Assembly: GCF_008632955.1 (NCBI RefSeq)
Contig: NZ_CP043959.1
Coordinates: 2,232,001 to 2,296,000, forward strand
Direction: 5' to 3'
Length of the DNA: 64,000 bases
DNA from: Streptomyces tendae
GTDB taxonomy: Bacteria; Actinomycetota; Actinomycetes; Streptomycetales; Streptomycetaceae
Both the position numbers and the translations under genes were made by a program. Of the stretch, positions 1-10,479 are shown piece after piece; position 1 is the stretch's first letter; the number at the start of each line of letters is the position of its first letter. Below the pieces are notes generated by a model, which saw only the letters and a program-made list of their open reading frames with translations, was not told the DNA's origin and ran no database searches.

Positions 1-887
<887 letters not shown>

Positions 888-891
<4 letters not shown>

Positions 892-1733
892 CCGGACCGG
901 ATCCCTTCGGACTGCGGCTGCGCCGTGCGATGGACGAGCGGGGACCGCTGTGCGTGGGCATCGACCCGCACGCCTCGCTGCTCGCCGAGTGGGGCCTGAA
1001 CGACGACGTGAACGGTCTCGAGCGGTTCAGCCGCACGGTCGTCGAGGCCGTCGCCGGCCGGGTCGCCGTGCTCAAGCCGCAGAGCGCCTTCTTCGAGCGG
1101 TTCGGCTCGCGCGGCGTCGCCGTGCTGGAGACGACCGTGCGCGAGGCCCGGGAGGCCGGGGCGCTCGTCGTCATGGACGCCAAGCGCGGCGACATCGGCT
1201 CCACCATGGCCGCCTACGCCGAGTCGTTCCTGCACAAGGGCGCGCCGCTGTTCTCCGACGCCCTCACCGTCTCGCCGTACCTCGGCTACGGCTCGCTGAG
1301 CCCCGCCGTCGCGTTGGCCCGGGAGTCCGGCGCCGGACTGTTCGTGCTGGCGCTGACGTCCAACCCGGAGGGCGGCGAGGTGCAGCACGCGGTGCGCCCC
1401 GACGGGCGCACCGTCGGGGCGACGATGCTCGCGCACCTCGCGCTGGAGAACGCCGGCGAGGAACCGCTCGGCTCCTTCGGCGCCGTGGTCGGCGCGACCC
1501 TCGGCGACCTGTCGTCGTACGACCTGGACATGGGCGGGCCGATCCTGGCGCCGGGCATCGGCGCGCAGGGCGCCACGGCGGCCGACCTTCCGGCCGTGTT
1601 CGGGCGCGCGGTGCGCAACGTCGTGCCGAACGTCAGCCGGGGAGTGTTGCGCCACGGTCCCGACGTCGTCGCTCTGCGTGACGCCGCGGAGCGGTTCGCG
1701 GACGGGATACGGGCCGCCGTGACGGCCGCCTGA
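888..1733 (+). CDS. pyrF: Orotidine 5'-phosphate decarboxylase
   Basis: Decarboxylates OMP to UMP, the last step of de novo UMP synthesis; cytosolic. The 281 residues include the catalytic block [13 protein letters not shown] (Asp/Lys/Asp network) typical of the longer bacterial type 2 enzymes, an N-terminal [11 protein letters not shown], and the phosphate-binding PGIGAQGA near residue 223. The ATG start sits inside the pyrD stop (ATGA), marking a pyrD-pyrF operon. A 257-bp non-coding stretch follows before sihF. Confidence 0.96.
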
Positions 1734-1850
1734 GACGTCCGACGAGCAACTCCGTGGTCGTCGCACTCTGGATACACCCTCAAATCCGCAGTGATATGTC
1801 TGTAATGTCCGTCCTGGCGGAGGCTGACCAGGACTTTTCCGCTGTTCTCG

Positions 1851-1943
1851 CTGACTCAGGCGGCGATGGCCGCTAGTCTCCGACGGAGAGTGAACGGGCA
1901 ACACGTGTTGCCCGTGACTCCCCAGGTGTGGGGCGACTAGGTT
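1851..1943 (+). promoter_or_regulatory. Candidate promoters and palindrome upstream of sihF
   Basis: Two HrdB-like promoters can be read: CTGACT (1851-1856), 17 bp, TAGTCT (1874-1879); and GTGACT (1914-1919), 18 bp, TAGGTT (1938-1943). Between them lies a perfect 22-bp palindrome at 1894-1915 (half-site ACGGGCAACAC), just after the expected start of the first promoter and touching the -35 of the second. It could be an operator or a leader hairpin. The assignment rests on motif reading only. Confidence 0.5.
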
Positions 1944-1990
1944 CCTCACCGGTCCGTATCCGACAGTTCGACATCCGAGGTGACGTAGGC

Positions 1991-2314
1991 GTGGCTCTTC
2001 CGCCCCTTACCCCTGAACAGCGCGCAGCCGCGCTCGAAAAGGCCGCCGCGGCTCGCCGGGAGCGGGCCGAGGTCAAGAATCGACTCAAGCACTCCGGCGC
2101 CTCCCTGCACGAGGTCATCAAGCAGGGCCAGGAGAACGACGTCATCGGCAAGATGAAGGTCTCCGCCCTGCTCGAGTCCCTGCCGGGCGTGGGCAAGGTC
2201 CGCGCCAAGCAGATCATGGAGCGTCTGGGGATCTCCGAGAGCCGCCGCGTGCGGGGTCTCGGTTCGAACCAGATCGCCTCCCTGGAGCGCGAGTTCGGCA
2301 GCACCGGCTCCTGA
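1991..2314 (+). CDS. sihF: Streptomyces integration host factor sIHF
   Basis: Small nucleoid-associated, DNA-binding protein of actinobacteria that is known to affect DNA topology, sporulation and antibiotic production in Streptomyces. The GTG at 1991 gives 107 residues beginning MALPPLTPEQRAAALEKAAA, the expected length, and is preceded by GAGGTGA at good spacing; longer upstream reading is unlikely. A long basic N-terminal helix is followed by the helix-two-turns-helix segment LLESLPGVGKVRAKQIMERL. It sits between pyrF and gmk, as is usual in streptomycetes, with its own promoter region. Confidence 0.96.
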   Translation: MALPPLTPEQRAAALEKAAAARRERAEVKNRLKHSGASLHEVIKQGQENDVIGKMKVSALLESLPGVGKVRAKQIMERLGISESRRVRGLGSNQIASLEREFGSTGS

Positions 2315-2333
2315 GTCCCGGACCGTCCGGGAC
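2315..2333 (+). terminator. Hairpin after sihF
   Basis: Inverted repeat GTCCCGGA / TCCGGGAC (8-bp stem, 3-nt loop) immediately after the sihF stop. There is no T tract, which is common for Streptomyces terminators. Confidence 0.5.
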
Positions 2334-2374
2334 CTCCGTCCCGGACAGCCCGCGATTGCTGGAATAATCGCCGC

Positions 2375-2968
2375 ATGGCTGCAACACCCCGGGGGACGTC
2401 CCCCGTACCCCCGGACGATCGTCCGCGGCTGACCGTGCTCTCCGGCCCCTCAGGGGTCGGCAAGAGCACGGTCGTCGCTCATATGCGCAAGGAACACCCC
2501 GAGGTCTGGCTCTCGGTGTCGGCGACGACCCGCATGCCCCGTCCCGGTGAGCAGCACGGTGTCCACTACTTCTTCGTCACCGACGAGGAGATGGACAAGC
2601 TGATCGCCAACGGCGAGCTGCTGGAGTGGGCCGAGTTCGCCGGCAACCGCTACGGCACGCCCCGCGCGGCGGTGCTGGAGCACCTGGAGGCGGGTGTGCC
2701 CGTGCTCCTGGAGATCGACCTCCAGGGCGCGCGGCAGGTCCGTGAGTCCATGGCCGAGGCCCAGCTGGTCTTCCTGGCCCCTCCCTCCTGGGAGGAGCTG
2801 GTGCGCAGGCTCACCGGCCGGGGTACCGAGTCGCCCGAGGTCATCGAGCGCCGCCTGGCGGCCGCGAGGACCGAACTCGCGGCCGAGCCGGAGTTCGACA
2901 CCACCCTGGTCAACACCTCCGTCGAGGCGGTCGCCCGCGAGCTGCTAGCCTTGATGAACGTCGTGTGA
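2375..2968 (+). CDS. gmk: Guanylate kinase
   Basis: Phosphorylates GMP to GDP with ATP in the cytosol. The 197-residue protein carries the P-loop [10 protein letters not shown] near residue 27, the GMP-binding region [21 protein letters not shown], and the [14 protein letters not shown] lid segment. The ATG lies six bases after an AATAAT -10-like hexamer and has no clear Shine-Dalgarno sequence, so a leaderless transcript is possible. rpoZ follows after 62 bp, the same gmk-rpoZ order seen in many bacteria. Confidence 0.96.
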   Translation: MAATPRGTSPVPPDDRPRLTVLSGPSGVGKSTVVAHMRKEHPEVWLSVSATTRMPRPGEQHGVHYFFVTDEEMDKLIANGELLEWAEFAGNRYGTPRAAVLEHLEAGVPVLLEIDLQGARQVRESMAEAQLVFLAPPSWEELVRRLTGRGTESPEVIERRLAAARTELAAEPEFDTTLVNTSVEAVARELLALMNVV

Positions 2969-3030
2969 TCGTGGACAACCGTCCGCAGACCAGATCGACA
3001 GAATCTTTCCCATCCATCGGAAGGTAGAGC

Positions 3031-3303
3031 GTGTCCTCTTCCATCTCCGCGCCCGAGGGCATCATCAACCCGCCGATCGACGAGCTTCTCGAGGCCACGG
3101 ACTCGAAGTACAGCCTCGTGATCTACGCGGCCAAGCGGGCCCGCCAGATCAACGCGTACTACTCGCAGCTCGGCGAGGGTCTCCTCGAGTACGTCGGTCC
3201 TCTCGTCGACACCCACGTCCACGAGAAGCCGCTCTCGATCGCCCTGCGCGAGATCAACGCGGGACTGCTGACCTCCGAGGCCGTCGAAGGCCCCGCCCAG
3301 TAA
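3031..3303 (+). CDS. rpoZ: RNA polymerase omega subunit
   Basis: Small subunit that helps beta-prime fold and assembles with core RNA polymerase. The 90 residues start with GTG and contain the omega signature [20 protein letters not shown] followed by [13 protein letters not shown]. The length matches Streptomyces omega. It probably shares a transcript with gmk and ends before a strong hairpin. Confidence 0.96.
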   Translation: MSSSISAPEGIINPPIDELLEATDSKYSLVIYAAKRARQINAYYSQLGEGLLEYVGPLVDTHVHEKPLSIALREINAGLLTSEAVEGPAQ

Positions 3304-3345
3304 TCGGTCAGTACGTCGTACCATCAGCTTGCAGCTGACTTTTCC

Positions 3346-3376
3346 ACAGGCCCGGCAGCACGTCTGCCGGGCCTGT
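3346..3376 (+). terminator. Strong hairpin after rpoZ
   Basis: Perfect 13-bp inverted repeat (left arm ACAGGCCCGGCAG) with the five-base loop CACGT, 42 bp after the rpoZ stop and 50 bp before coaBC. Likely rho-independent terminator of the gmk-rpoZ unit. Confidence 0.75.
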
Positions 3377-3425
3377 GGTGTCTCATGGGGGATGGCAGCA
3401 GGTTTCCGAGGCGCGGGGAGAGACG

Positions 3426-4628
3426 GTGGACAAGCCGAAGGTCGTTCTGGGGGTCAGTGGCGGCATCGCCGCCTACAAGGCCTGTGAGCTGCTCCGGCGG
3501 CTCACGGAGTCGGGACACGACGTACGCGTCGTCCCCACCGCCTCCGCCCTGCACTTCGTCGGCGCCGCCACCTGGTCCGCCCTGTCCGGCAACCCCGTCT
3601 CCACCGAGGTCTGGGACGACGTCCACGAGGTGCCGCACGTCCGCATCGGCCAGCACGCCGACCTGGTGGTCGTCGCCCCGGCCACGGCGGACATGCTCGC
3701 CAAGGCGGCCCACGGCCTCGCCGACGACCTGCTGACCAACACCCTGCTCACCGCGCGCTGCCCGGTGGTCTTCGCCCCCGCCATGCACACCGAGATGTGG
3801 GAGCACCCGGCCACCCAGGAGAACGTGGCCACCCTGCGCTCCCGGGGCGCCGTCGTCATCGAGCCGGCTGTCGGCCGCCTCACCGGCGTCGACACCGGCA
3901 AGGGCCGGCTGCCCGACCCGGCCGAGATCTTCGAGGTCTGCCGCCGCGTCCTGGCACGCGGCGCCGCCGACCCCGACCTCGCGGGCCGGCACGTCGTCGT
4001 GAGCGCCGGCGGCACCCGCGAGCCCCTCGACCCGGTCCGCTTCCTCGGCAACCGCTCCTCCGGCAAGCAGGGCTACGCCCTCGCCCGCACCGCCGCCGCC
4101 CGCGGCGCCCGCGTCACGCTGATCGCGGCCAACACCGCGCTGCCCGACCCGGCCGGGGTGGACATCGTCCGCGTCGGGACCGCCGTGGAGCTGCGCGAGG
4201 CCGTCGTGAGCGCCGCCGCCGACGCGGACGCCGTGGTCATGGCCGCCGCCGTCGCCGACTTCCGCCCCGCGGTCTACGCGGCCGGGAAGATAAAGAAGAA
4301 GGACGGCGAGGAGCCGGAGCCCATCACCCTGGTGCGGAATCCGGACATTCTCGCGGAGGTTTCCGGCGACCGGGTGAGGTCCGGACAGGTGATCGTGGGC
4401 TTCGCCGCGGAGACCGACGACGTCCTCGCCAACGGCCGCGCCAAGCTCAAGCGCAAGGGCTGCGACCTGCTCGTGGTGAACGAGGTGGGCGAGACCAAGA
4501 CCTTCGGTTCCGAGACCAACGAGGCCGTGGTGCTGGGCGCCGACGGCAGCGAGACGCCCGTCCCGCACGGCCCGAAGGAGGCCCTCGCCGACACCGTCTG
4601 GGACCTCGTGGCCGAGCGCCTCGCATGA
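3426..4628 (+). CDS. coaBC: Bifunctional phosphopantothenoylcysteine decarboxylase / phosphopantothenate-cysteine ligase
   Basis: Performs two consecutive steps of coenzyme A synthesis. GTG at 3426 gives a 400-residue protein and is preceded by GGGGAGA; an upstream in-frame GTG would add residues that do not look conserved. The N-terminal CoaC flavoprotein half shows VSGGIAAYKACELLRRL, the VPHVRIG active-site histidine region and FAPAMHTEMW. The C-terminal CoaB half begins near residue 180 with VVSAGGTREPLDPVRFLGNR and SSGKQGYALA. It lies alone between the rpoZ terminator and metK. Confidence 0.96.
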   Translation: MDKPKVVLGVSGGIAAYKACELLRRLTESGHDVRVVPTASALHFVGAATWSALSGNPVSTEVWDDVHEVPHVRIGQHADLVVVAPATADMLAKAAHGLADDLLTNTLLTARCPVVFAPAMHTEMWEHPATQENVATLRSRGAVVIEPAVGRLTGVDTGKGRLPDPAEIFEVCRRVLARGAADPDLAGRHVVVSAGGTREPLDPVRFLGNRSSGKQGYALARTAAARGARVTLIAANTALPDPAGVDIVRVGTAVELREAVVSAAADADAVVMAAAVADFRPAVYAAGKIKKKDGEEPEPITLVRNPDILAEVSGDRVRSGQVIVGFAAETDDVLANGRAKLKRKGCDLLVVNEVGETKTFGSETNEAVVLGADGSETPVPHGPKEALADTVWDLVAERLA

Positions 4629-4780
4629 GTGGCTCATCCACGGCCCGCATCCTCGGAACGTCCTCCTCCGGGGTGTGGCGCCTCTGGCGAACCGCGCCTC
4701 GCCCGGAGAGAATGCCCGTGCCGCAGGTCACAGCCCTCTCGCGAGGCGAGACGCGGGGACCCGTGGCGCGGCACGACCGA

Positions 4781-4865
4781 TAAACTGTTCCACGGACGGC
4801 GTCGGGTGCAGCCCCCGCCGTTCGCCCATGATCAGCCAGCAGCCGCTGCAACCCCAGGGAGCATT
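4781..4865 (+). promoter_or_regulatory. metK promoter -10 and leader
   Basis: A TAAACT hexamer at 4781-4786 could be the metK -10, giving a leader of about 70 nt that ends in AGGGAG before the GTG start. I looked for a SAM-binding riboswitch in the leader and recognised none. Confidence 0.4.
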
Positions 4866-6074
4866 GTGTCCCGTCGTCTGTTCACCTCGGAGTCCGTGAC
4901 CGAGGGTCACCCCGACAAGATCGCTGACCAGATCAGCGACACCATCCTCGACGCGTTGCTCCGCGAGGACCCGTCGTCCCGGGTCGCCGTCGAGACCCTG
5001 ATCACCACCGGCCTGGTGCACGTCGCCGGTGAGGTCACCACCAAGACGTACGCGGACATCGCGACGCTGGTGCGCAGCAAGATCCTGGAGATCGGTTACG
5101 ACTCCTCGAAGAAGGGCTTCGACGGCGCCTCCTGCGGCGTCTCGGTGTCGATCGGCGCGCAGTCCCCGGACATCGCCCAGGGTGTCGACACGGCGTACGA
5201 GACCCGTGTCGAGGGCGACGACGACGAGCTGGACCGGCAGGGCGCCGGCGACCAGGGCCTGATGTTCGGCTACGCGACGGACGAGACGCCGACGCTGATG
5301 CCGCTGCCGATCTTCCTCGCCCACCGCCTGTCCAAGCGCCTGTCCGACGTCCGCAAGAACGGGACCATCCCCTACCTGCGCCCGGACGGCAAGACCCAGG
5401 TCACCATCGAGTACGACGGCGACAAGGCGGTCCGCCTGGACACCGTGGTCGTCTCCTCGCAGCATGCCTCCGACATCGACCTGGAGTCGCTGCTCGCGCC
5501 CGACATCCGCGAGTTCGTGGTGGAGCCGGAGCTGAAGGCGCTCCTCGACGACGGCATCAAGCTGGACACCGAGAAGTACCGCCTGCTGGTGAACCCCACC
5601 GGCCGCTTCGAGATCGGCGGCCCGATGGGCGACGCCGGCCTCACCGGCCGCAAGATCATCATCGACACCTACGGCGGCATGGCCCGCCACGGCGGCGGCG
5701 CGTTCTCCGGCAAGGACCCGTCCAAGGTGGACCGCTCCGCCGCGTACGCGATGCGCTGGGTCGCGAAGAACGTGGTGGCGGCCGGCCTCGCCGCGCGCTG
5801 CGAGGTCCAGGTGGCCTACGCGATCGGCAAGGCCGAGCCGGTGGGCCTGTTCGTTGAGACCTTCGGCACCGCCAAGGTCGACGTCGAGCGGATCGAGCGG
5901 GCCATCGACGACGTCTTCGACCTCCGTCCCGCCGCGATCATCCGCGACCTGGACCTGCTGCGGCCGATCTACGCCCAGACCGCCGCGTACGGTCACTTCG
6001 GCCGTGAGCTGCCGGACTTCACCTGGGAGCGGACCGACCGCGTGGACGCGCTGCGGAAGGCCGCGGGGCTGTAG
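4866..6074 (+). CDS. metK: S-adenosylmethionine synthetase
   Basis: Makes SAM from methionine and ATP. GTG at 4866 behind AGGGAG yields 402 residues starting [20 protein letters not shown], the normal family start. Signature motifs are [27 protein letters not shown] near residue 125, and [19 protein letters not shown] near residue 280 (the glycine-rich P-loop-like and metal-binding segments). The long in-frame extension upstream is low-complexity and unlikely to be coding. Confidence 0.97.
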   Translation: MSRRLFTSESVTEGHPDKIADQISDTILDALLREDPSSRVAVETLITTGLVHVAGEVTTKTYADIATLVRSKILEIGYDSSKKGFDGASCGVSVSIGAQSPDIAQGVDTAYETRVEGDDDELDRQGAGDQGLMFGYATDETPTLMPLPIFLAHRLSKRLSDVRKNGTIPYLRPDGKTQVTIEYDGDKAVRLDTVVVSSQHASDIDLESLLAPDIREFVVEPELKALLDDGIKLDTEKYRLLVNPTGRFEIGGPMGDAGLTGRKIIIDTYGGMARHGGGAFSGKDPSKVDRSAAYAMRWVAKNVVAAGLAARCEVQVAYAIGKAEPVGLFVETFGTAKVDVERIERAIDDVFDLRPAAIIRDLDLLRPIYAQTAAYGHFGRELPDFTWERTDRVDALRKAAGL

Positions 6075-6098
6075 CCCCGCACGCTGTTTCGTCGCCTC

Positions 6099-6137
6099 GG
6101 CCCGGTGCGCCTCCCCCAGCGGGAGGGGCACCGGGCC
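6099..6137 (+). terminator. Hairpin after metK
   Basis: GGCCCGGTGC / GCACCGGGCC arms with an inner CCTCCC/GGGAGG stem, 25 bp after the metK stop. Likely transcription terminator. Confidence 0.65.
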
Positions 6138-6195
6138 TCGGTGTGTTCGAGAGCTGTGCCGGGCTGGTGGTCGGCCCGCCCTGGGGGGTGCCGTC

Positions 6196-6262
6196 GCGCC
6201 CACCCGTGCCGCTGGGATCCCCCCCAGGCTCTTGAGGCACTGGGAAGGCACGACTGCCCGCA
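6196..6262. repeat. Interspersed hairpin element, copy A, with loop insertion
   Basis: Two 16-17-bp blocks (6196-6212 and 6247-6262) are identical to blocks at 62363-62379 and 62385-62400 and sit in the same order. In copy B they are 5 bp apart; here they are separated by 34 bp that include a CCTGGG-like inverted stretch. The element lies in the metK-priA intergenic region and resembles short palindromic repeats scattered through Streptomyces genomes. Confidence 0.6.
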
Positions 6263-6307
6263 ACGGTGGCGGCCGGCGTTGTCAGTCGGGTTTGGAAGAA
6301 TGCAGGC

Positions 6308-8455
6308 GTGAGCAGCGAGGACGGACAGCCGGACGGTGGTGCGCAGGGCGCGCCGCCCGAGCAGCTCGCGCTCATCCGGGAGAGCGTGCGTCAGGCCAAG
6401 GCCCCCCGGGCCAAGCCGCGCACCTGGCGGGGTGCCGCGCTCGCCAAGGAGCTGCCGGTCGCCCGGGTGCTCGTCGACAAGGGCGTGCTGCACCTCGACC
6501 GCTACTTCGACTACGCCGTCCCCGAGGAGCTGGACGCCGACGCCCAGCCGGGCGTGCGGGTGCGGGTGCGTTTCGGGGCCGGACGGCACCGGGTGCGGGA
6601 CGGCCGGCGTGAGGGCGGGGGACTGATCGACGGGTTCCTCGTCGAGCGCCTGCCCGAGTCCGACTACGCGGGCCCGCTGGCCGCGCTGGCCCAGGTCGTC
6701 TCGCCCGAGCAGGTGCTGGACGAGGAGCTGCTCGGCCTGGCCCGCGCGGTCGCCGACCGGTACGCGGGCAGCCTCGCCGACGTGCTGCAGCTCGCCGTGC
6801 CGCCGCGCAACGCCCGCGCCGAGCAGCGTCCCTCGCCCGATCCGCTGCCCCCGCCCCCGGCCCCGGCGGCCGGGTCGTGGGAGCGGTACGACCAGGGACC
6901 GGCCTTCCTGGAGTCCCTGTCGTCGGGCGGCAGCCCCCGCGCCGTGTGGAACACGCTGCCGGGACCGCGGTGGAGCGAGGAGATCGCCCGGGCGGTCGCG
7001 GCGACCCTGTCCTCGGGGCGCGGCGCACTGGTCGTCCTGCCCGACGGACGGGCCGTCGCACGGCTCGACGCCGCGCTCACCGACCTGCTGGGGGAGGGTA
7101 GGCATGCGGTGCTCACCGCCGACGCCGGGCCGGAGAAGCGGTACGCGCAGTGGCTCGCCGTACGGCGGGGAGCGGTGCGCGCGGTGATCGGGACCCGGGC
7201 GGCGATGTTCGCCCCGGTGCGCGACCTCGGGCTGGTCGCCGTCTGGGACGACGGGGACGACAACCTCAGCGAGCAGCACGCCCCGCAGCCGCACGCGCGG
7301 GAGGTGCTGCTGCTGCGGGCGGCGCAGGACAGGTGCGGCTTCCTGCTGGGCGGCTGGAACTGCACCGTGGAGGCCGCGCAGCTCGTGGAGACCGGCTGGG
7401 CCAGGCCGTTGCACGCCGCGCGGGAGCAGGTGCGGGCCGCCGCCCCACTGGTGCGGACCGTGGGCGACCAGGACCTCGCGCGGGACGAGGCCGCCCGCGC
7501 CGCGCGCCTGCCCACCCTCGCCTGGCAGGCGGTCCGTGAGGGCCTGCGGCACGGACCGGTGCTGGTCCAGGTGCCCCGGCGGGGCTACGTGCCACGGATG
7601 GCGTGCGCGGACTGCCGGGCGCCGGCGCGGTGCCGCCACTGCTCCGGCCCGCTGGAGGCGCACGGCTCGGACGACCTGCGGTGCGGATGGTGCGGGCGTA
7701 CGGAGAGCGGCTGGCACTGTCCCGAGTGCGGCGGTTTCCGGCTGCGGGCGCAGGTGGTGGGGGCGCGGCGGACCGCCGAGGAGCTGGGGCGTGCCTTCCC
7801 CGCGGTCCCGGTCCGTACCTCGGGTCGTGAGCATGTGCTGGACACGGTGCCGGGGACACCCGCCGTGGTGGTGAGCACGCCGGGCGCCGAACCGGTGGCC
7901 GAGGGCGGCTACGCGGCGGCGCTGCTGCTGGACGGGTGGGCCATGCTGAGCCGCCCCGACCTGCGGGCCGGCGAGGACGCCCTGCGGCGCTGGATGGGCG
8001 CGGCGGCGCTGGTCCGCCCGCAGTCGGCGGGCGGCACGGTGGTCGTGGTGGCCGAACCGACCCTGCGGCCGGTGCAGGCGCTGGTGCGCTGGGACCCGGC
8101 GGGCCACGCGCTGCGGGAACTGGCCGAGCGGGGCGAGCTGGGCTTCCCGCCGGTGTCGCGGATGGCGGCGGTGTCGGGGCCGGGGGAGGCGGTGGCCGAG
8201 TTCCTGGGGGCCGTGGAGCTGCCGGCGCGGGCGGAGGTACTGGGGCCGGTGCCCCTGCCGGTCACCCCGGCGGGCCGCCCGCGGCGTCCGGGCGCGCCCC
8301 CGCCCGGCGAGCAGTGGGACCGGGCACTGATCCGGGTGCCTCCGGGGAACGGGGCGGCCCTGGCCGCCGCGCTGAAGTCGGCGCAGGCGGCGCGGATGGC
8401 GCGGGGCGGCAGTACGCCGGTGTGGGTCCGCATCGACCCGCCGGACATCGGCTGA
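6308..8455 (+). CDS. priA: PriA-like primosomal protein N' lacking helicase motifs
   Basis: Actinobacterial form of the replication-restart protein that recognises stalled forks. GTG at 6308 gives 715 residues. The N-terminal DNA-binding domain (residues ~45-150; LPVARVLVDKGVLHLDRYFDY) and the paired zinc-binding cysteines (CADCRAPARCRHC and CGWCGRTESGWHCPEC, residues ~435-480) are intact. No Walker A motif is present where E. coli PriA has one, and the DEEH box is replaced by WDDGDDNLSEQHAPQPHAR. Related actinobacterial proteins show the same loss, so it probably acts as a structural adaptor rather than a helicase. The 3' end is followed by two further copies of its last 21 bp. Confidence 0.9.
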   Translation: MSSEDGQPDGGAQGAPPEQLALIRESVRQAKAPRAKPRTWRGAALAKELPVARVLVDKGVLHLDRYFDYAVPEELDADAQPGVRVRVRFGAGRHRVRDGRREGGGLIDGFLVERLPESDYAGPLAALAQVVSPEQVLDEELLGLARAVADRYAGSLADVLQLAVPPRNARAEQRPSPDPLPPPPAPAAGSWERYDQGPAFLESLSSGGSPRAVWNTLPGPRWSEEIARAVAATLSSGRGALVVLPDGRAVARLDAALTDLLGEGRHAVLTADAGPEKRYAQWLAVRRGAVRAVIGTRAAMFAPVRDLGLVAVWDDGDDNLSEQHAPQPHAREVLLLRAAQDRCGFLLGGWNCTVEAAQLVETGWARPLHAAREQVRAAAPLVRTVGDQDLARDEAARAARLPTLAWQAVREGLRHGPVLVQVPRRGYVPRMACADCRAPARCRHCSGPLEAHGSDDLRCGWCGRTESGWHCPECGGFRLRAQVVGARRTAEELGRAFPAVPVRTSGREHVLDTVPGTPAVVVSTPGAEPVAEGGYAAALLLDGWAMLSRPDLRAGEDALRRWMGAAALVRPQSAGGTVVVVAEPTLRPVQALVRWDPAGHALRELAERGELGFPPVSRMAAVSGPGEAVAEFLGAVELPARAEVLGPVPLPVTPAGRPRRPGAPPPGEQWDRALIRVPPGNGAALAAALKSAQAARMARGGSTPVWVRIDPPDIG

Positions 8456-8496
8456 GAGCTGCCGGACATCGGCTGAGACCCGCCGGACATCGGCTG
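8440..8496 (+). repeat. Three-copy 21-bp direct repeat spanning the priA stop
   Basis: GCCGGACATCGGCTG recurs at 8440, 8461 and 8482, an exact 21-bp period and therefore in frame. The first copy contains the priA stop; the second has an identical in-frame TGA and the third reads TGT instead. It looks like a local tandem triplication of the gene's last seven codons. Confidence 0.8.
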
Positions 8497-8635
8497 TGGA
8501 CCGTCGGCCGGCGGGTGCCGGTCGACGGTCGTGCGCGGTGTGCCGCGTGGTGCGGCCCGGGGTGAACCCTCGGGGCCGGGCGGAGGGGCCCTCCCGGGAC
8601 GGCGAACCGGGAGGGCGGTACGGAGGGCTGAGGCG

Positions 8636-9238
<603 letters not shown>

Positions 9239-9428
9239 TCAACTCTTTCTTGACCAACGCCGATTCGGTCCGCGGGTCACGGGCTGGGGGCGCGGCGGCA
9301 TATGCGTACGCCCCTGCGAGGACCACCTGGTACGACGAGGCCCCCAGCTCGGAACGTTCCTGCACCGCACGGCGCGCGTCCGGGGCGCGGCACCCTCGTC
9401 CCCGCGTCCACGGGGGAGGGCCGCCCCA

Positions 9429-9434
9429 TAGACT
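9429..9434 (+). promoter_or_regulatory. fmt -10 hexamer
   Basis: TAGACT, 45 bp before the fmt start in the 295-bp divergent region 9185-9479. I could not identify a convincing -35. The rest of the region shows no other feature. Confidence 0.4.
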
Positions 9435-9479
9435 GGTGCGTCGCCCGAACGTTCCCGCCCGAGAGGCCCTCAGCACCCC

Positions 9480-10412
9480 ATGAAGCTCGTCTTCGCCGGT
9501 ACCCCCGAGGTCGCCGTTCCCGCACTGGACGCTCTTCTCGCCTCCGGACGGCACGAGGTCGCCGCCGTCGTGACGCGGCCCGACGCGCCCGCCGGCCGTG
9601 GCCGCAGGCTCGTCGCCTCGCCCGTCGCCGAGCGCGCGGAGGAGGCCGGGATCGAGGTGCTGAAACCCGCGAAGCCGCGCGACCCCGAGTTCCTGGAGCG
9701 CCTCACCGAGATCGCACCGGACTGCTGCCCCGTCGTCGCCTACGGCGCCCTCCTGCCCCGGGTCGCCCTCGACATCCCCGCCCACGGCTGGGTCAATCTG
9801 CACTTCTCGCTGCTGCCCGCCTGGCGCGGAGCCGCCCCCGTGCAGCACGCGATCATGGCGGGCGACGAGATCACCGGCGCCAGCACCTTCCTCATCGAGG
9901 AGGGCCTGGACTCCGGGCCCGTCTACGGCACCGTCACCGAGGAGATCCGCCCCACCGACACCAGCGGCGACCTGCTCACCCGGCTCGCCTTCGCCGGCTC
10001 CGGGCTGCTCGCCGCGACCATGGACGGCATCGAGGACGGCACCCTGAAGGCCGTACCGCAGCCCGCCGACGGCGTCAGTCTGGCCCCCAAGGTCAACGTC
10101 GAGGACGCCCGCGTGGACTGGGGGACCCCGGCGCTGCGCGTCGACCGGGTCGTCCGCGGCTGCACACCCGCGCCCGGCGCCTGGACCACCTTCCGCGGCG
10201 AGCGGCTGAAGATCGTCCAGGCCGTGCCGGTACCGGACCGCACCGACCTCGTCCCCGGGCAGCTGCACGCCGGGAAGAACAACGTGTACGTCGGGACCGG
10301 CTCGTACGCGGTGGAGCTGCTGTGGGTGCAGGCCCAGGGCAAGAAGCCGATGCGCGCCGCCGACTGGGCGCGCGGGGTGCGGATCGCGGCCGGGGAGACC
10401 CTCGGCGACTGA
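9480..10412 (+). CDS. fmt: Methionyl-tRNA formyltransferase
   Basis: Formylates initiator Met-tRNA using 10-formyl-THF. The 310-residue protein begins [20 protein letters not shown] and contains the formyl-donor site [20 protein letters not shown] near residue 105 with its catalytic His. The C-terminal tRNA-binding domain follows from about residue 205. It precedes rsmB by 67 bp on the same strand, and together they form a translation-related pair. Confidence 0.96.
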   Translation: MKLVFAGTPEVAVPALDALLASGRHEVAAVVTRPDAPAGRGRRLVASPVAERAEEAGIEVLKPAKPRDPEFLERLTEIAPDCCPVVAYGALLPRVALDIPAHGWVNLHFSLLPAWRGAAPVQHAIMAGDEITGASTFLIEEGLDSGPVYGTVTEEIRPTDTSGDLLTRLAFAGSGLLAATMDGIEDGTLKAVPQPADGVSLAPKVNVEDARVDWGTPALRVDRVVRGCTPAPGAWTTFRGERLKIVQAVPVPDRTDLVPGQLHAGKNNVYVGTGSYAVELLWVQAQGKKPMRAADWARGVRIAAGETLGD

Positions 10413-10479
10413 CGCCCCCGGCTGCTCCACGACGTAGGCTGGAGCGCGCACTTCACCCCACATCCGGAGCACCTTTTAC

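Noticed and set aside
4793..4865. SAM riboswitch before metK
   Set aside because: The short leader has none of the conserved SAM-I, SAM-II or SAM/SAH blocks I know.
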